Origin: Lepidodermella squamata
Lineage: Eukaryota; Gastrotricha
Assembly: GCA_047495785.1 (NCBI GenBank)
Contig: JBLDXI010000042.1
Span: 1,984,001-2,048,000 of the forward strand
Length of the DNA: 64,000 nt
Direction of reading: 5' to 3'
The notes below the pieces were generated by a model, which was not told the DNA's origin, ran no database searches, and saw only the letters and a list, made by a program, of their open reading frames with translations. The translations under genes were made by a program, and so were the position numbers. Below are positions 20,101 to 31,015 of the stretch, one piece after another (the stretch's first letter is position 1; every line of letters starts with the position of its first letter).

Positions 20101-22254
20101 AAGCTACACCCGGTCCGGAATGTCACCTTTGGTGAGTTGTATCGTGAGACACTGGCGAAAGATCAGGCGGTAATTGACGCCGGCTATCAGCTAACTGTCA
20201 CATGGGGATGCGAAGCCAAGCGAATCATGGCTGAAGACGCTGTTTTAGCAGGCGAAATCGAGCGAACACTCACTATTGTTGACAGAGCTATGCCACGGCA
20301 ATTTTACACAGGTGGACGCACCGAGGTATAATAATAATAATAACTTTTATGCAAGACCACCAAGTAACAGTCATAATGACTGTTCACAGGTTTTCAGGCT
20401 ACATTACGAGACATTACCAGGGGAGAAGATAAGGTATTTGGATGTGAATAGTCTGTACCCGGCTGTGCTGAGCTCGAAGCTTGGATCGGTGCAAGACGGA
20501 TACGAGGAAGTATTTTTTCCTTACGGCAAGCCATGCCCGAAGGTTTTGGCAATGCGAAACAATGACATTGATCTGCGAGCACACTTCTTTTCGAAAGAAG
20601 ATCCAAGCTTTGGACTTACTAGTTGCCTCGTACGAATCAAGCGTGATGTCTACCTGCCAATTCTAGGGTATAGAACGTCCAGAGGCTGCCTGAAATTCGG
20701 ATCTTGCCGTTCATGTATGGAACTGGGAGCTCAACTCGCATGTGTACACAATGACGAAGAACGATGCTTTCATGCTTACGTGACAACTTCAGAATTGAGG
20801 CTCGCGCTCGATTATGGTCTATGCGAAATCGTCCGCTTCTATGGTACTAAATTTTCCTAATTTAATTGTATCTTCCCTATGATATATCGTGGGCATCTCT
20901 TCATAGAGACATACCACTACCCGAAGAAATCCAACATGATATTTCGTTCGTTCATTTACGCTGGGCTCAAAGTGAGTAATCAGTAGCTTATTTAGCCTTT
21001 TGTTTGAACTACCTGTTCACTCTAAAGATCAAGCTCGAATCCAGCGGCTATGATGGGCCTGACATTGATGACTACATTGAGACTTGCTCAAAACTGTACG
21101 GGTTTAAGATGGATAAAGACAAGCTGAAGAACCCCAATTCAGCACTGAGATCCCTTGGGAAATTGCTGTTAAACACTGGTTGGAATTGTTTAGTTGGCTA
21201 ATAATTCTGATAACCTTCCATCTCTCTCTCTTTTTATTTTAGCTTATGGAAAACTGGGTCTTAGACCTGATGGAATTCAAGTTTCATATGTCGACACACC
21301 ATCAGAGTTGTTGAGACTACTTCGAAGACCTGGCATGAAAATTCATGACATTGCCGTATTGCCTCCGAGTGAAGACTTCGAAGATGATGGTGATGGGATG
21401 CTAACCAAAGAACGGTTACGCATCACTCATTCAACTGAATTGGAAGAGTTCCAACCCTCGTTACCTGTGTCTAACATTGTTCTAGCTGCCATGGTTACTT
21501 CTGCTGCTAGAATTTACCTCTTCAAACAGCTCCATCGGCTCCAGGCAACCTTGTTGTATACTGATACTGGTGAGAATTCCGAAACAAAGTGCCCTAAATT
21601 CAACCATGAGTCGATCTTTCATTCATGTTTTAGACTCTTGCATTTACGTGGAAAAGCCGGGATCAGCCGTGCCACTGCACACAGGCGACTGTCTGGGTAA
21701 ATATATTGAACCGTTCAGAATAAAAATGAAAAAAAATCGGAATGAATATTCTTAAACTATTATAGGTAACTGGAAAGATGAGATCGGATCGGGAGATTAC
21801 ATCACAAAGTAAGGAATGAATATAACGAATTCAAAATCCAAGGTTAAATGTACCTTTATCAGATTTATTGGTTTGGCACCGAAGACGTATCTGATACAAC
21901 AATCTAACGGAGTAAGCTCTCCTGAACTTCTGACTAAACGAACAATTCTTAATCTAATTATTGTACTAGCAAACTACAATTCGAATGAAAGGCTTCCAGC
22001 TGAAACCTGCCCTCGAGAGGCAAGTCAACTACGACAGTTTCATGCGACTTCTTCACTCTATCAATGCTGACAAGAACGCAGACGAGGCTTGTTTGAAGTT
22101 GGAACAGCAGGTTTGGCGCCGATTTCAGTGCCATCCCTATGCAAAGGTTGCAATTCAAGATGTGATAAAAACACTCCGATTCAAGTTTATGAAACGCTTC
22201 ATTTCAGATTATGAAACATTCGAAACTGTACCCTTTGGTTATATTAAGGGCTAA
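17162..22254 (+). CDS. Protein-primed family B DNA polymerase, 16 exons
   Basis: Proposed exons: 17162-17379, 17448-17596, 17667-18113, 18172-18657, 18708-19080, 19145-19632, 19695-19797, 19857-20325, 20390-20843, 20907-20971, 21028-21178, 21243-21569, 21634-21696, 21766-21808, 21863-21911, 21970-22254. All junctions are GT-AG with matching phase, giving 1389 residues without a stop. Motifs in order: nuclear-localisation-like PKKKRRL, zinc-type Cys clusters, Exo I FDFET, Exo II SHNGARFD, Exo III YCHSDVVLL, a YHGDHWHGC block, Pol A YLDVNSLYP, Pol B KLLLNTAYGKLG (across exons 11/12) and Pol C YTDTDS (across 12/13), then MKGFQLKP near the end. It would copy the element from a protein primer. Introns are 49-76 nt. 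Confidence 0.9.
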
Positions 22255-22271
22255 CGGACTGAATTGTGAGC

Positions 22272-23433
22272 ATGGCGATGTACAATAATAATAATAATAT
22301 CGCCATGCTTTCTGACGAGGACTATGTAACTCTTGATGAGCTTTTACATCCATTATATTATACTGCTAACTTGCCCAGTTCATTTCGATCTATTAAAATT
22401 CTGTACGAAGCTGCAAAGGCCAGGTATCCAAATAATCGGGTCATTACCTATAAAACAGTTCGAGAATGGCTATCGGCTCAACCGGCTTATAGCCTTTTCC
22501 GGCAAGCTTCTACGCGCAATCGTAAGCTTTATAGGCGAGTTGCGGTACATGCTAAGGGTTCCACCTTTGCTGGGGACCTAATGGAAATTACGAAGGAATA
22601 TCAATTTTTCAACGCGAGAAAGAAGTATGTCCTATGCATAAAGGACCTTTTTACCCGCAAAACTTGGTTGAGGGTGTTGAAAAATAAAACAGCTGCTATA
22701 GTGCTTGGTGCGATTAAAGGTATCATGTCCGAAATCGACTTGATCCCTAATCAGGTAATTACTGACAAAGGTAAGAGAAAACATCTGTCTGCCGCAGTGT
22801 CTTAATCTCCATTTAAAATCTCTGATCTAATTAGGATCCGAGTTTCGCGATAAGAAAGTTCAAAAGTACTTTTCTGATCTCGGCGCCAGGTTTTACCTCA
22901 CTAATTCTCCCAAGAAGGTGGGTGCAATCGAGACATTTATCAAGAACCTTCGAATGCGATTGGTTCGATATATGATGGCTAATAACACTAAAAATTTCAT
23001 CGATAAACTTGACGACATTTTGGATGCAATTAATAGCTGCCCAAATTCAACAACCGGCTTTAGCCCTGATGAGTTATGGAACCTTAACCCTGAATTGAAT
23101 GTGGCGCTTTCGCAACCCGGTTTCATGACTGTTTATGAGGATCACCCAGACAATTTAGTCGCTCATCGAAACGCTTTCAAGACGATTCGCCAAATACGAG
23201 TGAAATTCAATTTGGGAGATCGCGTTCGGATCTTGCAACAGCGGAAAATTTTCAAAAACCGAATTAAACACCCGACTTTTAGCGACAGAATCTACCATGT
23301 GACTGAAATTCTTCCTCAAAATGATCACTCGACGGTGGCTTACCGCGTATCATCTGACCCCAACGATAAATCCGGGCAACTGAAGCGTGTTTTCTACACG
23401 CATGAGCTCCAGAAGTTATATAAAGAGAAGTGA
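22272..23433 (+). CDS. Polinton integrase (DDE), two exons
   Basis: Exons 22272-22770 and 22835-23433 (64 nt intron, phases match), 365 residues. An N-terminal helical zinc-less region (TYKTVREWLSAQPAYSLF) is followed by the catalytic core: first Asp in AGDLMEITKEYQ, second Asp in VITDKGSEF (the codon for Gly is split by the intron), and Glu in KVGAIETFIKNLR. The C-terminus has an SH3-like barrel pattern (FNLGDRVRILQQRKIFKN), and unlike A and B there is no chromodomain or PLA2 domain. It would insert the element and make the 6 bp duplication seen at the ends. The start could also be the next ATG, 6 nt on; it begins 17 nt after the polymerase stop. Confidence 0.9.
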
Positions 23434-23448
23434 TTTCGCACGCACCTT

Positions 23449-23721
23449 ATGGTAATGTCATCCATTTCAAATCCCGAACTTGCGTCAACTGATCGTCGAT
23501 CTCAGCAACTTCGACCTTTTCTCCTTGCAACGAGAACCGCAACTGCTTTTCAACCACCGAGTTTATCAAGCGTACCTAGATCCTCTTCATCATTAGCATC
23601 GCGATCAAAGCAAGTACTCGCCCTGGCTCTTACTCTGGTTTTACTGCTTTTGACCTTGGTTGTCCACCATCTACTATATCCAACCGTACCTACTCTACCT
23701 AATAATGCTGTCAGTCAATAG
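23449..23721 (+). CDS. Small single-pass membrane protein (candidate)
   Basis: A 90-residue frame with a Ser/Arg-rich N-terminus and one strong hydrophobic segment (VLALALTLVLLLLTLVVHHLL). It overlaps the start of the penton-like gene by 17 nt in another frame. No family recognised. It might be a virion membrane or lysis-type protein, or a chance frame in the leader of the next gene. Confidence 0.35.
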   Translation: MVMSSISNPELASTDRRSQQLRPFLLATRTATAFQPPSLSSVPRSSSSLASRSKQVLALALTLVLLLLTLVVHHLLYPTVPTLPNNAVSQ

Positions 23722-24890
23722 CTACTACGGCAAGGACTTGATTCTAGTTCTACCATCTCATGCGTCATCAGATTTGTATCCTCAAAATACTGCTGCAGAG
23801 TTCAAAGTCAAGCTTCCACATATTATTGGTAAGTTGAATAAACTCGTATCGTGTTGCATCTTGTTACGCCTTCCGATAATAGATTTAGGGAGCGTTGGCT
23901 CTCATGAAGCTGCCCTCCTCGAGGTTTGCACTCCATCGCAGGTTGTTTCGCTGAAAAAGTCCACTTTTTTCGTTTTCAAAACCTCTTGGTTGGACCGTGG
24001 CACTCTTGAGGAATCACCTTACAACAACCCTTTGGAGTTTGCCGAGTGCCATGTGGGTGGTCGCATCTACGAGACAATGACAGATTACATCAATGACTTG
24101 CTCTCTGCTATGCCTGAATGGGCTGAAATCAACATGGCCTATGAGGAAGGCAAAGATCGCATTCGCTTTGACCTAAAACCCGGCTTCGGGTTGTACCTTC
24201 CCGAATTTACGGGGCAGATTCTTGGTTTTGGAAAGGCTGTCGTTTTAATTAACGTCCCTCCAGATGAAGAGTCTAGTGGGGATGAAGATTGGCAGCAGAG
24301 ACATGAACGGGAATATTTGAGCCTCTTCAGTCATTTATTGCGATTTATACTGGCCGGAAAAGATGGCAAAAAGTTGGTAATGGCAAATGGGAAAAAACCT
24401 ACATATCAGACCGACGAAGATGGTAAATTAACCCTGAATCTTTATCAGAGGAGTTTGGCAGATGAGGTCTCATTGGCCGCTGAGGTTGCTTATCGATCCA
24501 CGCGCAAAGATCAGCCGCTCTACTCTGAATTCATTCCGCAAATTCATTTCCACACTCCGCTGATTTATTGCTACACGGACCTCATTGAGCCGGTTATTTG
24601 CGGTGATAAAAGTGTCCCTTTGCTGCGAGTTTTTCCCGCGTCTTCTGGCGCATCCAACAAGCAAAAGTACAACCTGATCAGTTTTGCTGGCTCAACACCG
24701 TACTATCACCCAATCAAGTCGCAATTTTTGGACACCCTGAGCTTCATGATGTGCCTCGATTCAGGTATCTGTGATTTTCTTCTTCATCGTCAGCTGTGAT
24801 TTTTACGAATTGATGATTTTAGGAGAGAAATTAGTATTTAAACAAGGGAAAAGTATGCTGACAATCCACATACGTCCCATTCGCCATTAA
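23705..24890 (+). CDS. Penton-like minor capsid protein, two exons
   Basis: Exons 23705-24764 and 24823-24890, 375 residues. The ATG at 23705 was chosen because the N-terminus then matches the usual Polinton form (LPSHASSDLYPQNTAAEFKV). Further signatures are GRIYETMTDYINDLL, IRFDLKPGFGLYLP, and the strongly conserved block LIYCYTDLIEPVICGDK with PLLRVFP. The tiny second exon supplies the usual C-terminal LVFKQG...LTIHIRP end, which supports the splice. This is the single jelly-roll vertex protein of Polinton capsids. It is followed after 2 nt by the next gene. Confidence 0.85.
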
Positions 24891-24892
24891 AA

Positions 24893-25416
24893 ATGCGACA
24901 ACCTATTAGCTCCGATTCATACCTGCACTGGTTTCAGCAACAACAGACTGGTCGTGGGATTTCTTCTTCAATCCAACCATTCACTGGACCCTCTATTGTT
25001 TTGATGCCACAAGTCGGTAATGGCTTGGGTAAGAACGGCGATTAGTTTTCATCAACATTCTTAGGAATTTCTCGTGTGTTGTTTTTTTTTCTTTTCAAAA
25101 AAAAATATTAGGTACTTGGCTCCGAGGTTGGGTACGAAATAGCCTGATTCCATTTCTACCCAGGCTCTTGAACACTGCTGCTACAGCGGCATCCAACATA
25201 GCTTCAGATATCTCCACGCGTCAACAGAGTGGCGCAGATCTCAATGTAGCTGAGGTTTTAAAAAACCGAGGATTGGAAGGTCTCAAGTCTGTTGGCAAAG
25301 AAGCTGTTAATCATTTAGCTTCTCAGTATGGATCTGGAAAGCGCAAACGCAAAGGGAAACCAAAAAAGCGTGCAGTTTTGTTCAAGCAGCCAAAATCGGA
25401 TCGCATTTTGTTCTAA
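24893..25416 (+). CDS. Small basic minor virion protein (pX/pVII-like), two exons
   Basis: Exons 24893-25028 and 25112-25416, 146 residues. The middle GLGTWLRGWVRNSLIPFLPR followed by an alanine-rich helix is the amphipathic block found in Polinton and adenovirus minor core proteins. The C-terminus is strongly basic (GSGKRKRKGKPKKRAVLFK). Likely a DNA-condensing or membrane-active core protein. It stands between penton-like and major capsid genes, the usual Polinton order. Confidence 0.7.
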
Positions 25417-25429
25417 TTAAGTGTGTGTG

Positions 25430-25437
25430 TATAAAGG
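25430..25437 (+). promoter_or_regulatory. TATA box of major capsid gene
   Basis: TATAAAGG, 63 nt before the capsid ATG at 25493 and 13 nt after the preceding stop. Confidence 0.5.
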
Positions 25438-25492
25438 ATCTTCAGAAATTGAATAAATTGTAATCGCCCAAGTGCTTTACGTTTTTACAATC

Positions 25493-26841
25493 ATGTCTGA
25501 CCATGCTATTAGAGCCGAATTAGCTGTTTTTGCCTCACCTGCATTCACAAATGAAATCACAGGAACGCACGTAACTGAATGCTTTCCAACAACATCGATA
25601 AGTGGAGCCCAGCAGATAACATTTGTTATCCCTGCTTCTGAAGCCTTCACGGACCTCAGTCACACCTATTTATCAATCAAGGCTACGCTAACACCGACGA
25701 ATGATGACATCACAACAGAGACATTTTGCTGCGCGGGCGTAAATAACCTGTTGAACTCCTTATTCGAGGACTGTCACATTTATCTCAACGAATGCTTAAT
25801 CACGCAGAATTCTTCGCTCCATAGCTACCAGGCATATATGGAAAACTTCTTATCGGCAACACAAGATATCCAGTCAACAAAGCTCACCAACGTTGGTTGG
25901 TACCCTGATACCCCCGGGTTGTTCAACAATCTGAAGGAAAATGCAGGGTTCAAATCTCGTCGTGCGCTGGTGAAGAATTTCGAACAAAAACCCGTCATCT
26001 CTTTGCTGGGGAAAATTTCGACCGATTTCTTCAATCAGGAACGATATTTGATCCCACAAACAAGCGTGCGAATTAAGCTGACTCTACACAAGCCAGAGTT
26101 TTTCCTTATGTCTGATAATCTGGCAAATTACGAGTTCAAACTTCTGGAGGCGGTCTTGCTAGTAAAACGAGTTGAGGTTGTTCCCGAGGTCACCATTGCA
26201 CTTGAAAAGGCGCTATTGGAAGCACCGGCTCGTTACAGTTTCACTCATACGGTGACTAAGCCATTCAATTTGCCTACCAATATGACGGCCATTTTCCTCA
26301 ACAACGTTGTATTAGGAGTGATTCCCGAAAAGATTGTATTAGGTAAAAAGAAAAAACCCATTTTTTTCAGACCATTCTAATATAACTTGTTTTACCATTG
26401 CAAGCCATGGTCGAGGATGAAGGTATTCAGGGTTCAGCTGCCACCAACCCTTTCAGGTTTCAACATTTCGGTCTTCAGAATATAACAATTACCATCGATG
26501 GAAAGGCTGTTGGTGGCACACCTCTTGCAATGGATTTCGAAGCTAACGATTGTGCCCGAGTTTACCAACTCATGCAAGATACCATATTTCCGACTTCGAA
26601 TTCAAAGTGTGTCAACATAAGTCGGGATGATTTCGTCAAAGGTGGTGGCTTTGTCATGGCATTCGACTTGAGTCAGGATTCGGATCCTAATGGACGTTTG
26701 ACGCAGACAGGACAGATGGCGATCAACCTTCTCTTCAGCAAGAAACTGACTTCTCCAACGACTTTGATTGCCGTAATGTATTATAAAAACAAGACGCTAG
26801 AAATTCAGGCCAACAGAACAGTCCTACATAATTTCTTCTAA
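25493..26841 (+). CDS. Major capsid protein (double jelly roll), two exons
   Basis: Exons 25493-26342 and 26405-26841, 428 residues. The acceptor at 26404 keeps the frame; an earlier CAG acceptor would not. The N-terminal half has the usual Polinton features (ISGAQQITFVIPASEAFTDL, then LNSLFEDCHIYLN). The C-terminal half has FGLQNITITIDGKAVGG, the second jelly-roll entry strand, and GQMAINLLFSKKL. It forms the pseudo-hexameric capsomers. Position between minor core protein and protease is conserved in Polintons. Confidence 0.85.
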
Positions 26842-26847
26842 GAAAAC

Positions 26848-27339
26848 ATGAACACCCTGGAACTGAATGCTTTGCTCCATTCCGACCCTATTATCAATCA
26901 AGGTGTTTACGCTACAATTCCGTGCGATATGCTTCATTATTACGAAAACTATGATATGCATACTAAGCCTCTTTACCTAATCGTGAATGCCTCTCCAAGC
27001 TCGACAGCAGGCACTCATTGGATAGCCATACATGTAACGGAAACATCAATTACCTTCATGGACTCTTATGGTCAGGATTCGGGATCTTGGTCGGTTCGTC
27101 TGGACCATTTCATCGGTAACATGGCGAATTGTGGCAGGAAGCTCGTATCATTCAATCACCGCGGCCTTCAACCGTTTGACAGTGCCTACTGTGGTTTGTA
27201 TTGCCTGGTATTCCTACATCAGTCAGCTCGCGGTGTTTCCCTACCTAATATTCTTTCGTTAATCACTAATCATGGCTGGAATACGAGAGCCGAAAATGAC
27301 GCTTTTGTTGCACGCTTTGTTAAGGACAACTTTGCATAG
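26848..27339 (+). CDS. Adenain-like maturation cysteine protease
   Basis: A 163-residue protein starting 6 nt after the capsid stop. Catalytic residues of the adenovirus/Ulp1 fold are all visible: His in GTHWIAIHV, Asp in FMDSYGQ, Gln in RGLQPFDS, Cys in SAYCGLYCL. It would cleave capsid precursors during virion maturation. Length is slightly below the adenovirus enzyme. No intron. Confidence 0.92.
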   Translation: MNTLELNALLHSDPIINQGVYATIPCDMLHYYENYDMHTKPLYLIVNASPSSTAGTHWIAIHVTETSITFMDSYGQDSGSWSVRLDHFIGNMANCGRKLVSFNHRGLQPFDSAYCGLYCLVFLHQSARGVSLPNILSLITNHGWNTRAENDAFVARFVKDNFA

Positions 27340-27349
27340 TATATAAAAA
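27340..27349 (+). promoter_or_regulatory. TATA box of packaging ATPase gene
   Basis: TATATAAAAA immediately at the protease stop codon. It lies only 14-23 nt before the first ATG (27363) but about 70 nt before the ATG at 27411, which suggests the latter is the true start. Confidence 0.5.
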
Positions 27350-27362
27350 GAGCTGCTTGTAA

Positions 27363-28212
27363 ATGTTACCTACCATACATAATATTAATAAATCCATAAC
27401 GGAAGATTATATGACGATGACTTCGTTTACCACAGCTTTCCAGGCACCTTGTACTATAATCATTTCTGGCCCTAGTCAGGGTGGAAAATCAACACTAATC
27501 AAAGATATTTTGCTGTGCCCTGACTCATTCGATAGACCTATCGATAGGGTAGTTTGGTTTCGAGGTATTGCTCAACCAGGTCATGTCGAACTCAGTCAAC
27601 AAGTTCGGGCAGTGCGTGGAATTCCGATCGAATATCGGGATGACATAACAACCTTTCACGAGGCTGATTACCTGGGACCTGGGCATAAGCTGCTGGTATT
27701 CGATGATAATTACTGCGATGCCAAGGATATGAAGCAAGTTGCAGAACTGTTTTACCGCGGTTCGCATCACAGCCAAATTTCAGTAATAATGGCGCAAAAT
27801 AATTTATTTCCTCGGTTTGTTTACTGCTGTATGAATAATATATTATAACCATGATTTTTAGAGGAAAGTTTTCCCGAGATGTCACCTTGAATGCGAGATA
27901 CATTATTGTTTTTCGCTCACCTTGTGACATGACTCAGTTCGGACACCTGGCTCGTCGAATTTTACCCAAAGACTGGAGATTCTTGCAAGGTTAACAATTT
28001 GAATTTCATTTGAATATTACCGCTTCACATCATTAAAATATATAGAGAGCTTTGACATTGCTACGAGCGCACCTTTTGGTTATCTTTTAATAGATAACAC
28101 ATCATCTTGCCCGCCGTTACTCCGTTTTCGAAACTTTATCGGATCTCGAACTGGCAACGTTTTTGTAAAGGTGGAAGACGTTCCCAGCTTGAACCTACCA
28201 CTGACTATATAA
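27363..28212 (+). CDS. DNA-packaging ATPase (A32/FtsK-HerA type), three exons
   Basis: Exons 27363-27814, 27862-27989 and 28046-28212, phases match, 248 residues from the first ATG or 232 from 27411. Walker A is GPSQGGKST, Walker B LLVFDDNY, followed by a sensor strand ISVIMAQNNLF. The spliced part continues with the Polinton block SRDVTLNARYIIVFRSP and PFGYLLIDN, which confirms the exon joins. It would drive DNA into the capsid. Placed after the protease as in other Polintons. Confidence 0.9.
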
Positions 28213-28409
28213 AAAGGACTCTGTGTTACAGTAGGAATAAACACATCAAACTCTTGATTATGTTCGGTTTATTGTGTTACTACTACTACGAATACTACTA
28301 CTACTACTACTACAGTATATGTTAAGCATACGTAGATTATTAAGTAGGCGATTATATATATTGTCCAGTGTCAGTTTAGTCCATTGAGCCGAGAACGAAT
28401 TCTCTCTCT

Positions 28410-29063
28410 CTACTCGTTCAGGTTCGAGAGCATGTAGTAGATCATGTGCTGCAGTTCCATGAAGACTGCATCTGAGGCACAAAAACCATCTTGCGAGAAT
28501 TCCTGCGAATTTTCTTGTCCAATGATGTTATTACCCGCAGCAGGCAGGAAAAGGCGGACATCGACATATGTGCGGGGTGACCCGTTCGGACGAAATACCT
28601 TGGCGTGAAACATTCCTCCGATGTGATGTTTCGGTCCATTGCACATCATCTTCCCTCTCGGTAGTTTCAGCTCCTGCTTGATCTTGTCAACCCATGAGCC
28701 TTCGATCTGCATGCTTTCATAAATCATTCGCAGCTCTCGAGCTGAGAGATACAAACCCTTGCGTGTATAGTAGAGTTTGTTCACTTCGATTGCATGACCA
28801 ATGAAAAACTCAAGATCTGGAACGTGATCATCATGATTTCGACGCAAGATCATGAAGGTGGGCTCTTTACAGCTTGTTATCGACTGCCTGGCCAAGATGT
28901 AGTGTACTCGTTGAAATCGACTGAGGTCATTCCAACCAGGAATCAAACCGCTTCGATTTGAGCCGGCAGCAGCAGCAGCAGCATGACCACGTGGAGGTAG
29001 CAATGGACCATCGATTGTTGGCGATGAGGGGGTATCCATGGTGGTGGTGGTGGTAGTTTCCAT
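28410..29063 (-). CDS. Unknown Polinton protein (possible PC4-like fold)
   Basis: A 217-residue leftward protein from the ATG at 29063. The N-terminus is low complexity (Thr and Ala runs). The body has YYTRKGLYLSARELRMIYES, which loosely resembles the RKGISL...W..L signature of the PC4 transcriptional coactivator single-strand DNA-binding fold, then a basic-hydrophobic segment HHIGGMFHAKVFRPNG and a beta-rich tail. The PC4 link is weak and only by eye. It is the only leftward gene in the right half of the element. A TATATA sequence lies 25 nt upstream. Confidence 0.6.
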   Translation of the reverse strand: METTTTTTMDTPSSPTIDGPLLPPRGHAAAAAAGSNRSGLIPGWNDLSRFQRVHYILARQSITSCKEPTFMILRRNHDDHVPDLEFFIGHAIEVNKLYYTRKGLYLSARELRMIYESMQIEGSWVDKIKQELKLPRGKMMCNGPKHHIGGMFHAKVFRPNGSPRTYVDVRLFLPAAGNNIIGQENSQEFSQDGFCASDAVFMELQHMIYYMLSNLNE

Positions 29064-29246
29064 CAAATAAAAGAAGTTATCTCAGGATATATACTACCTA
29101 AATGTAAAGCAAGCGTTAGTTATGACTATTTCCACCCTTCTCCGCAGGCAACCTTTTATACAGGTCGGACCGTTAGTTGTCAAATAGGTATTGTTTGATT
29201 AAGTATATTAACCGTTTCTAGTGACAGTTTGTTAATTAATAATATT

Positions 29247-29630
29247 ATGGCGCCAAAGGCGCTAACGTCAAAGCGGCAACGAACTCTTGACTTCCTACGG
29301 TTGCTTACCCAGGCACCACCTAGCCAGCGGCGACGGTTGCTCGGGTTGGCGCCAACTCGTATAGTTGTTCTGCTAACCGAAATCTGTCTAAATTTGCTAC
29401 GTCATAACCTGTCAGCGGACTCGAAGACAGTTAAGAAGCTACGTACATATAAAGCAACTATCGAGCGCATTTCCAAGTTTAAATCACCAGACATCAACCG
29501 CCAATTGCTAGTTCAAAACGGCAGTGGTGCTTTCATTCCCCTACTTATTTCAGCTGCTAGTAGCGTTCTACCTTCAGTTATTGACGGTATTTTGGCACTT
29601 CGTAAAAGCAGCACTAATCGTGATGTCTGA
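29247..29630 (+). CDS. Small conserved Polinton protein with C-terminal hydrophobic segment
   Basis: A 127-residue protein starting MAPKALTSKRQRTLDFL. The N-terminal 90 residues are basic and helical (LLTEICLNLLRHNL, then KTVKKLRTYKATIERIS). The C-terminus is GSGAFIPLLISAASSVLPSV, the glycine-plus-hydrophobic end found in a short protein common to animal Polintons, and analogous to SGGLLPILPILAKAATIAAP in the element B protein at 46504. Probably a membrane-active or core protein of the virion. Its end overlaps the next gene by 8 nt. Confidence 0.7.
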   Translation: MAPKALTSKRQRTLDFLRLLTQAPPSQRRRLLGLAPTRIVVLLTEICLNLLRHNLSADSKTVKKLRTYKATIERISKFKSPDINRQLLVQNGSGAFIPLLISAASSVLPSVIDGILALRKSSTNRDV

Positions 29631-30579
29631 GAAGCATAGTCGTAAGTTGGTCCTCATGCAAGACTTGGCGGCAGATGGTAATGGAAATGTGACGACGACG
29701 ACGACGCCAGTTACTACGCGCGCAGAAGGTGTTTGTGATAAAGATGCACTACAACGAAGAGCAATGACGAGGCAGCGTTTGTTTGATGGGCCCGCCTATT
29801 CCAAGGTGGAAGATTTGGAAAATCAAATGACTGATATACTACAGCAACCAAATGTTAACTCGCAGAGTGCACGAGAGTACAACTACCTGTTCGGGGAACT
29901 TGAACGGCTCAAGCAAAACTTTCGACTGTTCCAAAATACCAGAGTTAACAACCAGACTGATCAAGCACCTACGAAAGAGTCACCTCGACCTCCTGCTCCC
30001 ACACCTGTTACTGGCACTACGCCTACCGCGGCGGCTGCTGCTGCTGCTTCTGATCCGGTAGCCGGTGGTAGTGATACTGCTGTAGCAGGCACGGTTACTA
30101 ATGGGGACGCTACAACCAATTACCTCAATGCTCGCTTTGGCAGTTTAAAGTCTGATCAACTTGAAAAAGCATCCTCTATTTTGAATCATCTGCGTTCGAA
30201 TTTGTCACCTGATGCTACCTTCACATTGGATGGATCATCGTCCTCCTCAACAATCACTTTTATTCGGGATGACAGTTCCTTGGCTGAGATCCCGGTCGAT
30301 ACTCTGGTTGAAGTCTTAACAAAAGCTCCAAGCAAATTATCAGTCTCCGCAAAGCAGCTGTTTCAACCAGTTGCGGAACTCTTGTCAAAGACCTCTGCAC
30401 CCATGCATCTATTCGCAAAGTCGAGCATTGGTAAATCGGTCACGGCGATGACTAATGCTCGCTATCAAAATCCGACGCGTCCGCCGCGCCAACGGTCTAT
30501 GTCGTCGTCATCGTTCCTTCGAGACATTGTTACACCTGATATTGCAACCATGTTTCCGTGGGAACACGTGGGAACATGA
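29623..30579 (+). CDS. Conserved Polinton structural-type protein
   Basis: A 318-residue protein from the ATG at 29623, overlapping the preceding stop by 8 nt. Residues about 45-95 carry a helical block of the type VEDLENQMTDILQQPNVNSQ followed by a Tyr/Leu-rich helix, seen in a widespread Polinton protein placed at this position. The middle is Pro/Thr/Ala-rich linker. Residues about 245-270 (EIPVDTLVEVLTKAPSKLS) recall a second short conserved domain. The C-terminus is Arg/Ser-rich. Function unknown; a virion protein is likely. Confidence 0.6.
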   Translation: MSEKHSRKLVLMQDLAADGNGNVTTTTTPVTTRAEGVCDKDALQRRAMTRQRLFDGPAYSKVEDLENQMTDILQQPNVNSQSAREYNYLFGELERLKQNFRLFQNTRVNNQTDQAPTKESPRPPAPTPVTGTTPTAAAAAAASDPVAGGSDTAVAGTVTNGDATTNYLNARFGSLKSDQLEKASSILNHLRSNLSPDATFTLDGSSSSSTITFIRDDSSLAEIPVDTLVEVLTKAPSKLSVSAKQLFQPVAELLSKTSAPMHLFAKSSIGKSVTAMTNARYQNPTRPPRQRSMSSSSFLRDIVTPDIATMFPWEHVGT

Positions 30580-30689
30580 TAAAAGATTGTGGTTGCTGCT
30601 ACTACTACTACTACTACTAATACTACTACAACTATTACTACTACTATCGTAATAAAATTTGCAATAAAACACGACCTGCAGGGGTGTCT

Positions 30690-31015
30690 CAATCGTTCAT
30701 TCTCTCATTCATTCATTCATTCATTCATTCATTCATTCATACAACTGCATTTACCAAACCTGCCGCAGTCACATGACCGTGGGAACATTTTTCAACAAAC
30801 AACCTTGATATTTATTATTCAATTTTCATTTTCGCGCCAAAAATTACCAACGACCTTGACATTTATTTTCAAATTTTCATTTTCGCGCCAAAAATTACAA
30901 ACGACCTTGACATTTATTTTCAAATTTTCATTTTCGCGCCAAAAATTACAAACGACCTTGACATTTATTTTCACATTTTCGCGCCAAACTTTCTCAAACG
31001 ACCTTGACATAATCA
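30690..31015. repeat. Right subterminal repeats: (TTCA)n and 51 bp units
   Basis: A (TTCA)n microsatellite near 30698-30740 is followed by 3-4 copies of a 51 bp unit (core CGACCTTGACATTTATTTTC with TTTCGCGCCAAAA) from about 30840 to 31010. The unit is the inverse of motifs in the left subterminal region. A long frame on either strand across these repeats is not a gene. Confidence 0.75.
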
